Positions 1-12,585 of a stretch of 64,000 nt of DNA are shown piece after piece (position 1 is the first letter of the stretch; every line of letters begins with the position of its first letter). The translations under genes were made by a program, and so were the position numbers. The notes below the pieces were generated by a model. The model ran no database searches. It was not told where the DNA came from and saw only the letters and a list, made by a program, of their open reading frames with translations. The DNA is taken from the NCBI GenBank assembly GCA_014529385.2, contig CM043967.1:84758278-84822277 (forward strand), given 5' to 3'. This DNA comes from Adiantum capillus-veneris (taxonomy: Eukaryota; Streptophyta; Polypodiopsida; Polypodiales; Pteridaceae).

Positions 1-1693
1 TGGGGGTGGAGGTAACTCACAAGCAAAGATTCCTATGTGTCATGGAGAAGGTAAGAAGCAAGTTGCTATGGTGGGATTTTGTGCTTCTCCCTTTTTTGAG
101 TAGAGTGAAAGTGATAATTCATTTAATCTCCCCTATATAACCTTCAATGGTCCTCTACTTAAGCTAGCCAAATGTAGTTGGAAGGAGTCCTTAAAACCGG
201 TGAAAAGGCTTCTGTGGAAGAAAAACACTAAAGACTAGATGCCTTGGGAGTGGGTGAAATGGGAGGTGATTGTGAGACCTATAGAGCAAGATGGCCTCAG
301 GATTCTAAACCCCAATATTCATGTAGAGGCCTAGTGCACCAAGTTTGTGGTTTGCACTCATGAAACAAGATCAAGCATGGGCTATTACAAAAAAAGCCAG
401 TGGCCAATGGAAAGGGCTCGAGATGCATGACAAGCTGCTTGTCCCTCGATTGTCCCTGGATGGGTTGGCTTGAAACCTGGGGGTTTGACGGACGAGCTCA
501 CTCAAAAATCAAGAAAGCAACAAACTCACTAGAATGAGGAGAGTTAACAAGGTATTTTCATAATTTGGTAACTCATTGATCCCCCTGGCTCTATTAGGCG
601 GGAAACATCATTCTAAACCCATTTTGGAGGAAAGTGGCCAGAAAGGTCAATAACAAAGGTAACAGATGATTGGGCCAATTTGGGATTACAACAACAATAG
701 TTGGAAAGAAGCAGATCAATTGACTCCTGAATTTAAACTCAGTGGGAATGAAAGACTGATGATCAACAGAGCCCTAGAACAGTCTGACAGTTGGTGTCTA
801 CCTAATTGCAAGTCCAAGTTTGAGTGTAAAGCATGGTGGTGGCCCAACGACAAACATTTCTTGAAATCGCAAACCAAGAAAGTGCACCACACCCTTATGG
901 TTTTGATGGCTTGGTTCTCCCCATAAAACAAGCAACGGTAGCCTGAGTTAAGATGGGGGGCAATCACGAAGAACTTCTGGTGTCCTCAATGGCTGCACAA
1001 GATGAAGGTCTTTTTATGGAAGGTACTATGGGGAGCCTTATCGCCTGGGGTGAAGACTTGCGCCAAGGGTATTGGTCTAGATAGATGCTCGCAATGAAGA
1101 ACGGCTAATGAAGACCTCGCGCATCTTTTCAAGGACTGCTCGATGATTTGTGGCCTAGCGGGAAAGATTTGCAAATGGGTTTAAAAGAACTAGAAGATAT
1201 GATTATTTAAGAATGATCTCTTCGTGCAAGGGAAGGTGTTTAAGAGACGAGCTCCTTATTGTAACACAAATTGTTACGTCAAATAGGTCTAGAAGGCTAG
1301 AAACCTTCGGATCTTTGAAAATAACATGGAAACAACTAGGTTCACAAAGATAATACAAGAAAGTAGGGGGCAATTATCTCCATTGGGAAATGGATGGACA
1401 CCTGATGAGTGGAACATGGCAAGTGGCAAAATAATGAATGACTTATTTAGGTAAGGGCGTGGGCCCTATCTCTGTCGTGGGGGGGCGCCCCTTTCAACCG
1501 ATGTAATTGTGGTCTATTAAAGATGTCATGGCTCAGCATGAGCATGGCAAGAAATTGCATTTTTTGGTCATGATAATATAATCCACTCACTAGTGTGAGT
1601 TTTGCAAAGAAAAAAAGATGCCAAGGAGTTTCTTTTTTTCCTACGGAACTCACAAAACCTTTGAGTGGTTATATTATTAAACTCAAAAAAAAT
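1..1693 (+). pseudogene. LINE (non-LTR) retrotransposon, decayed 3' part of ORF2
   Basis: Broken frames on the + strand carry the tail of a plant L1-type ORF2. Around 241-330 the frame reads WEWVKWEVIVRPIEQDGL followed by RILNP, the block typical of the region after LINE reverse transcriptase. Around 999-1170 it reads KVFLWKVLWGALSPGVKTC, then a Cys, then EDLAHLFKDCS, which is the zf-RVT zinc-binding domain (W-x-W...C...H-x4-C). At least three stops (for example after LDRCSQ) and frameshifts break it. The 3' end is placed at the A-rich run near 1684-1692. The 5' part lies outside the window. Coding identity is firm; the exact 3' end is not. Confidence 0.75.
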
Positions 1694-1785
1694 TCAGAGG
1701 AGACCCTGCTTAAATCCGAGCCAGGGTGCCAATAGAACCACGAGAGTACATAGAACCATAAACACAACATCAAGAGGCAGCTACC

Positions 1786-2012
1786 TATTACCATATACAT
1801 GTGGTAGTGATGTGTGTGAACACACTAGGACCGCCGGGGCATTTTTTCCCTCTTTAGGAGGTTTTTCCCCTCGTGCATTGTATATATGCCCATCACTCTA
1901 GGGCTGTCTATCTTTCCATTGTACACTAAGTAACACACTCTCTATTGTGTGCCTTGAGCTTCCTTTGTCTTCTCCAAGCTGTGTGCATTTCTCTGCAACC
2001 CTTATTCCAACA
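1786..2012 (+). repeat. Copia-1 5' LTR
   Basis: Direct repeat of 6713-6939, 227 bp. It contains a TATA-like stretch (tatatatg, near 1881-1890) that would be the promoter and ends ...CCAACA three bases before the PBS. Flanked on the left by CTACC. Confidence 0.93.
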
Positions 2013-2014
2013 AT

Positions 2015-2026
2015 TGGTATCAGAGC
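2015..2026 (+). other. Copia-1 primer-binding site
   Basis: TGGTATCAGAGC matches the 3' end of initiator tRNA-Met, the usual primer for plant copia elements. It lies 2 nt after the 5' LTR. Confidence 0.9.
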
Positions 2027-2374
2027 AGGTTACGTCCTCCCGGGCTTAGTCGTCAGCTGCTCCAACACACGCCTGCTCACTTTCTCCAATTTTAGTGAGC
2101 TTTGGCGAGCGTTTGCAGGTCAACAAATACTTCGGGTACGCTCGTAGAGCACAGTCTGCTCAGATTTCTGATTCGGACTCATTTCGGCCCCCATTTCCAT
2201 TACAGGCAGTGCTGCACATGCTATTTCTTCATTTTGTGCAGAGTGTCTATCAGTGTTGTTTTCTGCATAACAGGTGCCTTACAGTCTTCTACAGTTTTTG
2301 CTATATAGCACGTGTTGTTCCCACTCCGTTTCTCCTATTTTTGGGCAGTTTTCACATTAGGTGCAACATTTACC

Positions 2375-5300
2375 ATGGCTGACAACAACACAGATGTCTT
2401 CAAGATGTTTGCTGCTGAGGAAAGGTTGGATGGGGACAATTACCCTATGTGGGCTTATATGATGCAACATGTTCTTGTGTCAAAGGGCGTCTGGAATATT
2501 GTTTAGGGCATTGATGTACGTCCTGGTTCTGAGGATGTAGGCGATGTTGAGGATGTTGCAGGTCTTGCTGAAAGGATTGTTGCTATTAGAGTTGTTTTGC
2601 CTACGGTAGAACAAGCTCGTTGGGATGTAAAGGATGCGCAGGCTCATGCATTGATTGCGTTGTCTGTGAAGCGCACCATTGTTCCTCACATCTGTTCAGC
2701 AAAATCTGCAAAACAGGCTTGGGATATTCTAGCAGGTCTTTATGCAAGCCGCAATGAGGCTAAAATTTCTTTGCTGCGTAAAGAGCTGGAGTCGAAGATT
2801 ATGCATGAGGAAGATGATATAGACACTTTCCTTGCTAGTGTCAAGGATATCAATGAGCAACTTATTTCTGCAAGTGAAGTCATTTAAGACAATTCCCTTG
2901 TGCAGACTGTTCTTGATGCCTTACCAGACTCTTATCAGACTTTTGCTAGTACTTGGAGACTTATGACCCAAGGAAATCCAAAAGTTGTCAAGTTTGATGC
3001 ATTATGCACATTGATATTGCAAGAGTCACGTTCCAGAAAAAACGGGACTAGACAGCGTGCAGTTGAACATGCTTTTATTGCTTCTCAAAGAAAGGGTGGT
3101 AACAACAATGCAACCACTTCTTATGGTTCTGCTGCGAGTGGCAAAACTTCTCTTCCTAATGCTTCTGGTGGCAGCACTTCATCTGGCAATTCTGGTGATA
3201 AGGGCAAAAAGAAGATGCATTGCCATTATTGTAAATCTAATGATCACTTGATCAAGCAGTGTCCTAAGTTGAAGGCCAAAGAGGCTAAGAAGAAAGAGGG
3301 TGGTTCCAATGCAAATGCTGGTTCCACTACAAATGCAGCCATTGTTGAGTCTTCTGTGAAAGGAGACTGTGATTCTGATGTCAATGCAGAATGGTCTTTT
3401 AGCGCAGAGTGCACTTACAATCCTGCTTTCCATGATGCATGCTTGTCAGTTGCTGCAGATTCACATGTGTGGTATTTTGATAGTGGTGCTACAAAGCACA
3501 TTACCTCACATCGTGAATTGTTCACCTCTCTTGGGTCTGTCCCTCATGGGAATTCTGTCACTTGTGCCAACAACGCCTCTTATCTGGTTCAGGGAATTGG
3601 AAAGATTGTGCTTACTGCTGCAAATGGCAGTTCCTTCACACTTGTTGATGCACTTTATATACTTGGGATCAAGAAGAATCTCTTGTCTGTATCCGTACTT
3701 GTTAGACTTGGACTTGTAGCCAAATTTTTGGATGACAGATGTATAGTTCATGATCTCAGTTTTGGTGATGAAATTGTTGCATCTGGCCTTTTGTGCCGTG
3801 GGCTGTATAAGCTCACTTTGTATGACAAGTGTGGACAAAATTTTGCAAATGCTGTTGCAGATTCAAGGGCTATTTCAGATGCAAAACTTTGGCATGCATG
3901 TTTTAGTCATCTGAATTTTGCCAGTTTGCTGCGTTTGCAGAAATCTGATATGGTTGCTTCTTTGCCGCCTCTTGAAGCATCTGTCAAACATGTTTGTGAA
4001 GGCTATATTTTGTGTAAGATGCAACGTTCTAAGTTTCCAAAGGATGGTTCAGTTCGGGCCACATGGGGGTTGCAGCTTGTGCATAGTGATGTTTGTGGGC
4101 CCATGCAAACTCCGTCCTTGGGCAATACCTGTACTTCGTGAATTTCATTGATGATTACTCCAGGCATGCATGGGTATTTCCGCTTAAAGTGAAGTACAAA
4201 GTTTTTATGTGCTTCAAACAATTTCTGGCTATGGCTGAAAATGTCTTGAAATGTACTATGGGCACCCTCCGTTCCGGTCAAGGGGGGGAGTATATGTCTC
4301 ATGATTTCAATGCATTTCTGGCTAGTCGTGGGATAAAACACCAATGTACAGTGCCTTATACACCTCAACAAAATGGGGTTGCTGAGAGGAAAAATAGGTC
4401 ACTTACGGAAATGGCACGATGTATGGTCAAAAGTCAAGCTTTGCCGCATTCTTTTTGGCTTGAGGCCATCATGTGTGCCACTTATGTACTAAACAGGTGT
4501 CCTACGAAAGCTTTGTAGTCTATTACTCCATATGAAGCATGGCATGATAGAAAGCCTTCTATTGAGCACATGCATGTTTTTGGATGTTTGGCATCTGCTT
4601 TGGTGCCACAATCGCATCGCATAAAATTGGATGATAAGGTTGTCAAATGTATTTTTGTTGGTTATAGTGCTGAAAGCAAAGGTTACAAGTTGTATCATCC
4701 GAAACAAAACGTATTCTAGTTTCACGGGATGCAGTGTTTGTGGAAGATTCTATTCAAGCCTTGCTGTCATGTACTAGAGACAATAGTGTAAGCTCACAGG
4801 ACATTTATGACACTTTGTTGCCTCTTTCCAGTGGTGGAAATATGAATGTAAGTTCCAATGAGGCAAATGTACAGCCTATGGAGCTTTCTGAAATGTTACA
4901 GATCAGTCTATTACTGATGCAGATATACATGATGTACTTGATGAGGAAAGAGCTGAAAATGAGTAGGCAAGAGGTATGCCAAAATGGCTGGTGCACACTT
5001 TGCGTAACAGTAAATTGGATGCACCCTTGTCTAGTCGTACTCGTTTAGGCTCTCGCCATGCATCTTATGCATCAGATTGTTATGCATTGGCTGTGTCTAG
5101 CTTACATGATGTTGAGGAGCCTCTCTCTTTTGATGAAGCACATAATTTAGAAAATTGGATGGCTGCCATGCAATCAGAATATAATGCACTTATAGAAAAT
5201 GACACATGGACTTTATGTGATTTGCCTCTTGGAAAAAAGGCCATTGGTACGAAAATGGTTTACAAGTTGAAACGCAAGCCGGATGGTGAGATCGATCACC

Positions 5301-6637
5301 ATAAGGCTCGACTTGTTGCAAAGAGTTATGCACATAAAAAAGGCATATATTATGAAGAGACTTTTGCTCCCACTTCTCGTATGACTACTGTGCATTTTCT
5401 ATGTGCATTGGCAGCTCATTTTGGTTGGGATGTACATCAATCAGACATTGTTACTGCTTTCATGAATGGTGACATATTTGAGGAAGTTAATGTAAGACAG
5501 CCTCGCGGTTTTGTCATAAAAGGACAAGAGGACAAAGTGTGCAAATGTAAGAAGGCTTTGTATGGGTTGAAGCAATCTCCTTGTGCTTGGTATGAGAAAG
5601 CTGACACTCATTTGGTCAATGAGGCTTTTGTAACAGTCCAAACAGAAAGCACATTGTATGTAAAGCGTGAGGGTGATGTATTTCTCATTTTGGTTCTTTA
5701 TGTAGATGATTTTCTGATCATTGGACCAAATGAGAGACATATTGCTGAATTTAAGGCTGATTTGAATGCTAGATTTGGGGCTGTTGCATCATTACTTGGG
5801 TATACATTTTAAGTAGTGTGATGGTGGTATTGGCTTGTGTTAGAAAAGTTACATAGAAACATATGTAAGTTTGGACTTGAGGATTGCAAAACTATTGCCA
5901 CTCCCATGGAAACATATTTGAAGTTCAATCTACATGATGCTAGCGATCCTACTGATGTCACTCTTTACCAAACTGCTGTTGGCTGCCTCATTTATGTATG
6001 CAACACAAGGCCAAATATTCAGTTTGCGGTCTCACAGGTCAGCAAATTTATGTATAGCCCAGGGTCTAAGCATTGGAAGGTTGTCAAGAGGATTTTTTGC
6101 TACCTTAGTGGCACTTTACATCTTGGCTTGTTTTATCCCAAGGGGGGATCATTGCCGCCAGATTTACATGCTTTTTCGGACTCAGATTAGGCTGGTTGTT
6201 TTGACACGCGAATGTCCACAAGTGGTTTTTGTTTCATGCTTGGCAGTTCATGTCTATCATGGTTGAGAGAGAAGCAACCTACTGTGGACACTTTGAGTTG
6301 TGAGGCTGAGTACAGGGCAGTCTTCACAGCTACGATTGAGTGTGTATGGCTCAGACGCCTTATGGCTGATTTGGGTGTTGGACAGGACACTGCCAACACT
6401 ATCTACACTAACAGTCAGAGGGAATTGGCAGTTTTGAGAAACCCAGTTTTTCATGCTCGCACAAAGCACATTGAGGTGCATTACCACTATGTCAGGGAGA
6501 GGCTCTCAGTAGGAGAGATCAGCTTGAATTATGTGCCAACATAGGACAACCTTGCACATCTTTTCACAAAGGCATTGTCTCATGAGAAGCTCGAAGATTT
6601 CCACAAAGCTTTGGGCTTACTCCGCTTTGTGGACTGA
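2375..6637 (+). pseudogene. Copia-1 gag-pol polyprotein, degenerate
   Basis: Starts MADNNTDVFKMF. The gag zinc knuckle C-x2-C-x4-H-x4-C is near 3216-3257 and the protease motif FDSGATKHIT near 3476-3505. The integrase zinc domain follows (HACFSHLNF); its second Cys pair is damaged (CEGYILC where CxxC-x-x-GK is usual). The integrase core has FIDDYSRHAW and PQQNGVAERKNRS. RT runs from about 4976 with an intact YVDD at 5699-5710. RNase H has SCEAEYRA and KHIEVHYHYVRE, with Asp changed to Asn in TNSQ. Breaks: stops at 2504, 2885, 4516 and near 4718, frameshifts near 4125, 4718 and 4970, a small deletion near 5812-5837, and further stops near 6188 and 6542. Non-functional. Confidence 0.9.
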
Positions 6638-6700
6638 TCATGTCCTCAGGGCATGGCACTTCCCTTTACTCATGTGCCAGCTCTCGTTCACCGCATCACT

Positions 6701-6712
6701 CCAGGGGGGATT
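6701..6712 (+). other. Copia-1 polypurine tract
   Basis: Purine run ending GGGGGGATT directly before the 3' LTR; would prime plus-strand DNA synthesis. Confidence 0.8.
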
Positions 6713-6939
6713 TGTTACCATATACATGTGGTAGTGATGTGTGTGAACACACTAGGACCGCCGAGGCATTTTTTTCCTCTTTAGGAGGTTTTTTCCCCCG
6801 TGCATTGTATATATGCCCATCAGTCTAGGGCTATCTATCTTTCCATTGCACACTAAGTAACACACTCTCTATTGTAGGCCTTGAGCTTCCTTCATCTTCT
6901 CCAAGCTGTGTGCGTTTCTCTACAACCCTAATTCCAATA
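6713..6939 (+). repeat. Copia-1 3' LTR
   Basis: 227-bp direct repeat of 1786-2012, starting TGTTACCATATACATG and followed at once by the TSD CTACC (6940-6944). Confidence 0.93.
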
Positions 6940-6944
6940 CTACC

Positions 6945-7910
6945 AAGACCAAAAGGACTACCACTCCGGGATGATAACCCCCCCAAGATGAAACAAAGAG
7001 ATACATAGTGTTTGGTGGATACATCGGAATGTCACCCAAAAGCCGGATACATGCCAAACTTTGCCGTACTCAATCATTTTTTCAAAAGAAGTTGTGTAAT
7101 TCTGTTTTTGATGATTCTCAAATTGTCATACAGTCTATCATTTCCTCTTATTCTATCCAAGCCTACAAACCTTGTAAGTGGCCAAGTGGCCGTGGAAAAG
7201 GGTTTCAAGTTTTTAAGTCAAAATCCTTAGTTTTGGAAGGCACATTATCATTATCTTGGGGATTTATTGGACGTCAACTAAGAGATGAATTGTTGCTACA
7301 AGTTGTAATTAATCGTTCTCCTTGTCTGGTAATCAAAATTTTGATTCCAAATAGCAAAAATTGTGTTCCTTGTCTTTTGCTCTTTCATCTAAGTGTAATC
7401 ATTCTCTTCTTTTGTAGTTCGCAACATCTTGTCTATGAGCTAAATGCATTGATTTGCGGTCTTAAATGGTTTTTTTTTAATGTTTTGACCTTGAAGAGTG
7501 TTTCTAAGCTTGAAGGGAACCTTTCCGTGTAGTTCTGTTTCAATTTTCTGTACATTTTTTGGGATGGATCGTGATTTATGTACCTTCCCAGATGATTGCA
7601 TAACTTGGTAGGAATATTCCCTTAGTTGTTGTAACACCTCTCCTTAAGTTTTGCTGCATTCCAAATTTGTTTGGATGCCGGGAAGGCGTGATGACCTAGA
7701 GCGGTGAGATTAGACATAGACTGATTTTCTGACTAGGAAGTGGTTGATTTGCTATTGTAGACATATGAACATTCATCTAGGTTCACTTATGTGAGATTGA
7801 AAATATGATTGAGTCTCCGTGCCCCATCCCGAGCTACTTCCTTGCATATTGACATTATGTTAGTACCAAAAAGCTATGCTGCAGACATCCGTCACGGCGA
7901 CCCGCTAACA
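6945..7910 (+). repeat. Gypsy-1 5' LTR, right part
   Basis: The end is set by ...CTAACA at 7905-7910, one base before the PBS. The last ~350 bp match the gypsy-2 LTR end (48500-48845) and, in reverse, 40031-40378 (shared phrases around GTGCCCCATCC, TATTGACATTATGTTAG and AGCTATGCTGC). A 174-codon open frame at 7008-7532 has no recognisable domain and is probably chance LTR sequence. The left limit is unresolved; 1694-1780 may be the same unit split by copia-1. Confidence 0.65.
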
Positions 7911-7911
7911 T

Positions 7912-7927
7912 TGGCGTCGCTGCCGGA
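7912..7927 (+). other. Gypsy-1 primer-binding site
   Basis: TGGCGTCGCTGCCGGA resembles the TGGCGCCGTTGCCGG-type site typical of plant Athila/Tat gypsy elements (tRNA other than initiator Met). The gypsy-2 equivalent is at 48847. Confidence 0.75.
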
Positions 7928-10022
7928 TCCTTAGGTGGTGAGTGACCTAGTTGTATGAAAAATCCTTTCCCAAATATTTTGACACCCATTCCATTTACAC
8001 TTAGACAGTATTGCAGCTAGACGTAGGTTTAGTGCTTAGTAGAGACTGGAGTCAAGGATTCGCCAGTGCTACTCCTTGTGAGCAAAGAAAGTTGTGAGTG
8101 AATTACAAAAAAGTATATCTTTTTCTTTGATTTCCGATGCTTGAAAAGGATTGTTTCATTATACATTTCGTTGTCATTTCTGTATTGTTAAACTCATTTA
8201 TATTTGTGCATATACTTTAGTTTATAGGAGTAGGTTAAGTAAAAAATTCCACCATCAATTGGGGCCAAAAGAATCAGGGTACAAACTGTCCAAAACCTTA
8301 TTTTGGTACCGAAGACCATAACCCTGAAAAGTTGTAAAATTGATGGTCAAAGCTTCAAAGATAAACTAAACTCAACAAAACCTGGCAAAAAGGAATTTAC
8401 AAGCTTGTAGGAGACAAACTGAGCAGATTTTTCCTAGTTTGCCTGTCCAACATGGATCATGATCCATGTACCTTTTAGGCCAAATAACTAGAAACTGTTT
8501 CCATTGTTTAGGACTGACTCTCAGACACCAGAATACTAAGTTTGGTTAAAATTAGGGTGCTAAAAGAACATCCAAATCAAGGAATTGGGCTAAGCTGAAC
8601 AAAACCGTGAAAATTAAGAAAGTTTGGGAAAACTGAACTTTTATTTGTCCAAATTCAAAAAGCGGTGAGAATTGGGTTCAACTAAAGGCAAGGAACCAGT
8701 AGGAGAAAATTCATGACCAGACGTTGCCAAACATGGATCGCGATTCATGTACCAAGTTGACATTTGTACATGATAATTGACCAATACACTCTTGAGAACT
8801 GAGGGAACAACTTTTCCAAAAGGGTCCAAAGCAAAAAAGTGCAAAAACCTGATCTAAACACCAAAAAGTAGTTGTTTGTAAAAAATCGCAAAGCAGACAC
8901 AGAATCTTGCTTTTGGCCTGGAAAAAGTGGGTCAAATCCAAAAAGATTTAGGAAAAGTATCACCATAACCACTATTACAAACTCACCAAAGCTCATGCCA
9001 AAATGATGTCAAACATGGATCACGGTCGGTACCTTATAAGGATTTTGACCTGGTAATTTACAGGTGGACAAGTGATAAGATTTGAAGTACATTTCCCAAA
9101 ACAACTATTGTCAAAAAACTTCAAAAAGTGGGTAAAAAAGGAAGAAAACAACTCAAGGTGAAAAGGTGAAAACCACTGGAACATAATAGACGATTGACTT
9201 TTGATTGAACTAAAAAAAGTCCAAATTCTACAAAAACCATAAAGCTAACATCAAGGAGCCAAAAGGTGGCTGTGTGCTAATTTTCAATTCAATCTGCCAA
9301 CTAGGTTCATGGATTGCAATCCATGTTCCTCTGACACAGATTGATATAAAACCTGCACCATATTTAGTGAACATCCCAGGAACTCTAGTGATCATTTCAA
9401 AACTAAATTGGGATATCCAAAATCAAGCCAAAAGCCCAGAACTGTCAAGCATTCTGAGCAAGTGCCAGAATTGACCTAATTTTAAACCCAAAAATTCATT
9501 TTCAAAAATTCTAGTGCCAAATGACCTACTAATCATGCTGATTATGTTGGTACCAAGAAAAGTTAGTTTGGCCTCCCAACATGGATCACGATCCATATTC
9601 CTCTAAATTAAAGTAAGAGTAGAATTTGACCAAAGAGAGAGATGGTCCCTAGGACCCTTGTGGCTTTTTCAAACAATTGGACCTGAATTGTTGGTGTTGT
9701 GAGCAAAATTGTGGAGTACTAAAGTATCTAATTAAATTTTGCTGAGTGAAAGCTTGAACTAATAAAAGTGGCTGTAAACTCATAGCCAATCAAGCATTTT
9801 TTGACAGGTATGACCCAACACGTAAGACTAAATCGGGGGATTCAAGTTAGCCAATGAGGTAACAAGGTTGGATTTTGTAAGATAAACTCTTCATGTATTT
9901 GTGATCAAGAAGATCATACCACTCAACTGAAGGTAGTGTGAATAAAAAACCACTGCATCCTCTAGAAGTTATTATAGAGGAAAGTTTTTCTAGATACCTC
10001 ATTAGAAAGATCAAACACCATA
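7928..10022 (+). repeat. Gypsy-1 5' leader with regularly spaced near-palindromes
   Basis: No coding frame is recognisable. An A-rich stretch carries the 20-mer ACATGGATCATGATCCATGT (a perfect palindrome at 8450-8469) and variants at 8731-8750, 9013-9033, 9307-9326 (inner 18 bp a perfect palindrome) and 9579-9598. Centre spacings are about 281, 282, 293 and 272 bp, and each copy is followed by a CC-containing trimer. The DNA between copies is only loosely similar. A degenerate copy lies in the LTR at 7562-7584. The same motif appears in the gypsy-2 leader and at 29.0-30.1 kb. Confidence 0.8.
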
Positions 10023-12585
10023 ATGACTGAGGAATCCAACCAGGTGAACCCTAAGGAAGGAACTTCCACGGGGCCAGGTCCTTCACGACCTGCATCTGAC
10101 GTAAAATTGTTGTATCTAAAATTTCAATGCAAGAATGAGCTTAAAGCCAAAATCTATAAGGATGGAATGGACCGCTATTGTGTTAAGTTGGAAAACAAGC
10201 CAAGGGAGTTCAAGGACTTTGTAGATGTGGACTATGACGGAGACAGATAATTTGATCGGGAAGGAATGATGTACCTAGTGGTTCACAACCCCGTTATTGT
10301 GGAAAAATGGGGATTGACTGGCGCAAGGACAAGGTAGATGAAGAGTTAGTAGATGAATCACCCAAGATGGACAAACAAAACATTGTGCTTAGGTGCACTA
10401 AACAAGACGGAGCGGCTTAATATAGACAACACTTACGTGGGGCTATATAAATTCAATAATGGAGAACAAACACTCTATTAGATGCGTTGAACCCCGCATC
10501 AAGGAGCTGACTGACCGCAAAAGACTATAGGTTTCTACATACACAGAGAGATAGTATCCAAGTGGTCATAATGGATAAGCATGGCCAAAAATACTCTCCT
10601 ATGGACCGTAAGGAGCTAGAGCGATATACATATTTTGGTGGACCACTCCACCGACACTATGAAAATTCAGAGGAAGTTAAACCCATGACTACTCAAACAA
10701 GACCAAAAACTGGGTATGTAAGTCCAGTAAGAACCAGAGTGGAAGATTCTGTTGGGCACCAACGATTCCTGAACACAGGGCCCATGGGATCAATGGGGTC
10801 TAGGGCTTCTATGAACACACATAGAGGTAGTGTAGCACTTGATTTGACTTACACAACTAGAATCCCTCTAACTATTACACGAGATTGAACAGAATGACTT
10901 GATGAACGTATGGTGGAGAGGACACCGATTGTAGTGCCCATGGGAGAAAATGAATCCAGAGAGACCATATCAGGAGGACCAAGGATGGTTGTGGAGTCTA
11001 GACACATGCGAAAATCTCAAGTGGCAAAGTGCATACCCAAAAATTATAATGGATTGAGAGATCCATATGCTCATGTATCAATCTTCAAACAAGTGTTGAG
11101 GACTGGATAGATAACCAATTTCCATACTCAATATGAAGGATTTGGATTGACCCTAGAAGGAATGGCCTTGACTTGGTTCCAACCTTTAAACAAATGAGAA
11201 TTCCCAAGTATTGAGCAACTTCTTTGAGAATTTGCAGAGGAATTCTCAAGGAGAGGGATTAAGCATAATACGGTCTCCCAAATCTATGCATTTAGACAAA
11301 AGGAGAAGGAAGCCTCGCTTCAATTTAAGCAATACATTGAAAGGTGCCTTGCTAGAGAACTAACTTAGGATGAGAAACTGTCAGTCCTTTTCATAGAAGG
11401 ATTGTGAAATGACACTTTCAAAAAAAACTTACACTTAAAGGCATGTGTTACTTCTGGTAGACAACTGTAAGGCATATGGGGATGTGACGGAGGACACAGA
11501 CTAAGGGACGAGTAGCACCTCTTCAACCACTAGTGAATCCACAATGAAACTCGGTGGGAAAAACCCAACTGTGACGGACGTTGATCAAGTGATCAGAAGG
11601 ATGAACCAAAGAAACATGACAAACCCAAACATACAACAACAGCCCACACAAAAATGTGACACTTGTGGAGGAGATCATCCAACTTAGTGGTGCAACATAC
11701 AACCAAGTTTGGGAGCAAATGTATAATGCGTGTATTGAAGTGGTGTGATATTGAACAAAAAGGGACAAACCACGAGACCAATGAATGTTCTACAATAGAA
11801 ACTATGTTAGAGAAAGACAATACGAGCCACCTGGAGGAAAACCGTTACCACCCCCTCCAAGATACCAAGTAGGACCAAATAATGCAGTCCAAGGGCAGGA
11901 AAAAACTCAACCTATATTGGGACATCAACCTCATTTACCCTACGAAAACAGGGCCATGGTAAGAATTTTAGAACCTATAGAGGCACCTGTTGATCAAAAT
12001 TGTATCAAGCTCAAGTGGATCCAAAATAGAGCCAACAATTCCAATAAATACGATCAGAAGAGTACAAGCAGAAGAGGTTGCAAGGAACATCCCAACCAAC
12101 CAAACTAAGATAGAGAATTTGTCAATTAGAACCCCTAGGAAATCTTGGAACACAAAAGACAAAAGAGTAAAAGAAAAATCAGCTTTGGAAACCAATTGCA
12201 GCAAACAGAGGAACAATTAAGAATGAAAAGGGACCTTAAAGAAAAGGGTGATGTAGTAAAACCATCAGTAATACAATCGAGAGGATCTGTCTTGGTGGAC
12301 AAGGTCTTTGAACCTTTGGATGAGATATTGAAAGCTTATGAATCTAGGTTAAAGCCCAACCAAACCCAAGAGCACAGAGATGGGATGAATTTGCAGGCAG
12401 CTACGCCAATTTCTGAAGTGAAAGAACCATGGCCACAAGAGTTGTGGAAGGATATCAGAAACAAAAAAGATGGAAGTGCAACACTTGAGTCAGCTCCTAT
12501 CACTGAGATCCATCTAGAACATGAGCTCTACCCAAATGATATTCGATCACTGTATGGTGATGTAGGTACATAAATATTGGAAGAT
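10023..12585 (+). pseudogene. Gypsy-1 gag, degenerate
   Basis: Starts MTEESNQVNPKEGTSTGPG and is alignable with gypsy-2 at 50294 (both have AKIYKDGM, RYCVKL and KWGLTG). The first break is a TAA at 10248 where gypsy-2 keeps Tyr. The core around 10910-11470 matches the Retrotrans_gag region: AKCIPKNYNGLRDPYAHV, QYEGFGLTLEG, ALTWFQPL, EFAEEFSRRGIKHNT and QYIERCLARELT. The 12145-12573 part (EPWPQELWKDI, TEIHLEHELYPNDI) is shared with gypsy-2 at 59520. It would form the particle. Many stops and frameshifts; non-functional. Confidence 0.8.

Larger units (their letters stand above)
1786..6939 (+). mobile_element. Copia-1, complete Ty1/copia LTR retrotransposon
   Basis: A 5154-bp element with two 227-bp LTRs, an initiator-Met primer-binding site, a copia-order gag-protease-integrase-RT-RNase H region and a polypurine tract. 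The 5-bp target-site duplication CTACC flanks it at 1781-1785 and 6940-6944. I count about 16 differences between the LTRs by eye (roughly 7%), so it is an old insertion. The terminal dinucleotides have decayed: the 5' LTR starts TA instead of TG and the 3' LTR ends TA instead of CA. It appears to sit in the upstream part of gypsy-1. All coding frames are interrupted. Confidence 0.93.

Noticed and set aside
7008-7532. 174-codon ORF as a host gene
   Set aside because: Lies in the gypsy-1 LTR, no recognisable domain, hydrophobic low-complexity composition.
8450-9598. Regular repeats with spacers, CRISPR-like at first sight
   Set aside because: Spacers are ~260 bp and A-rich, repeats are palindromes with variants, and the context is a plant gypsy leader, not a prokaryotic array.
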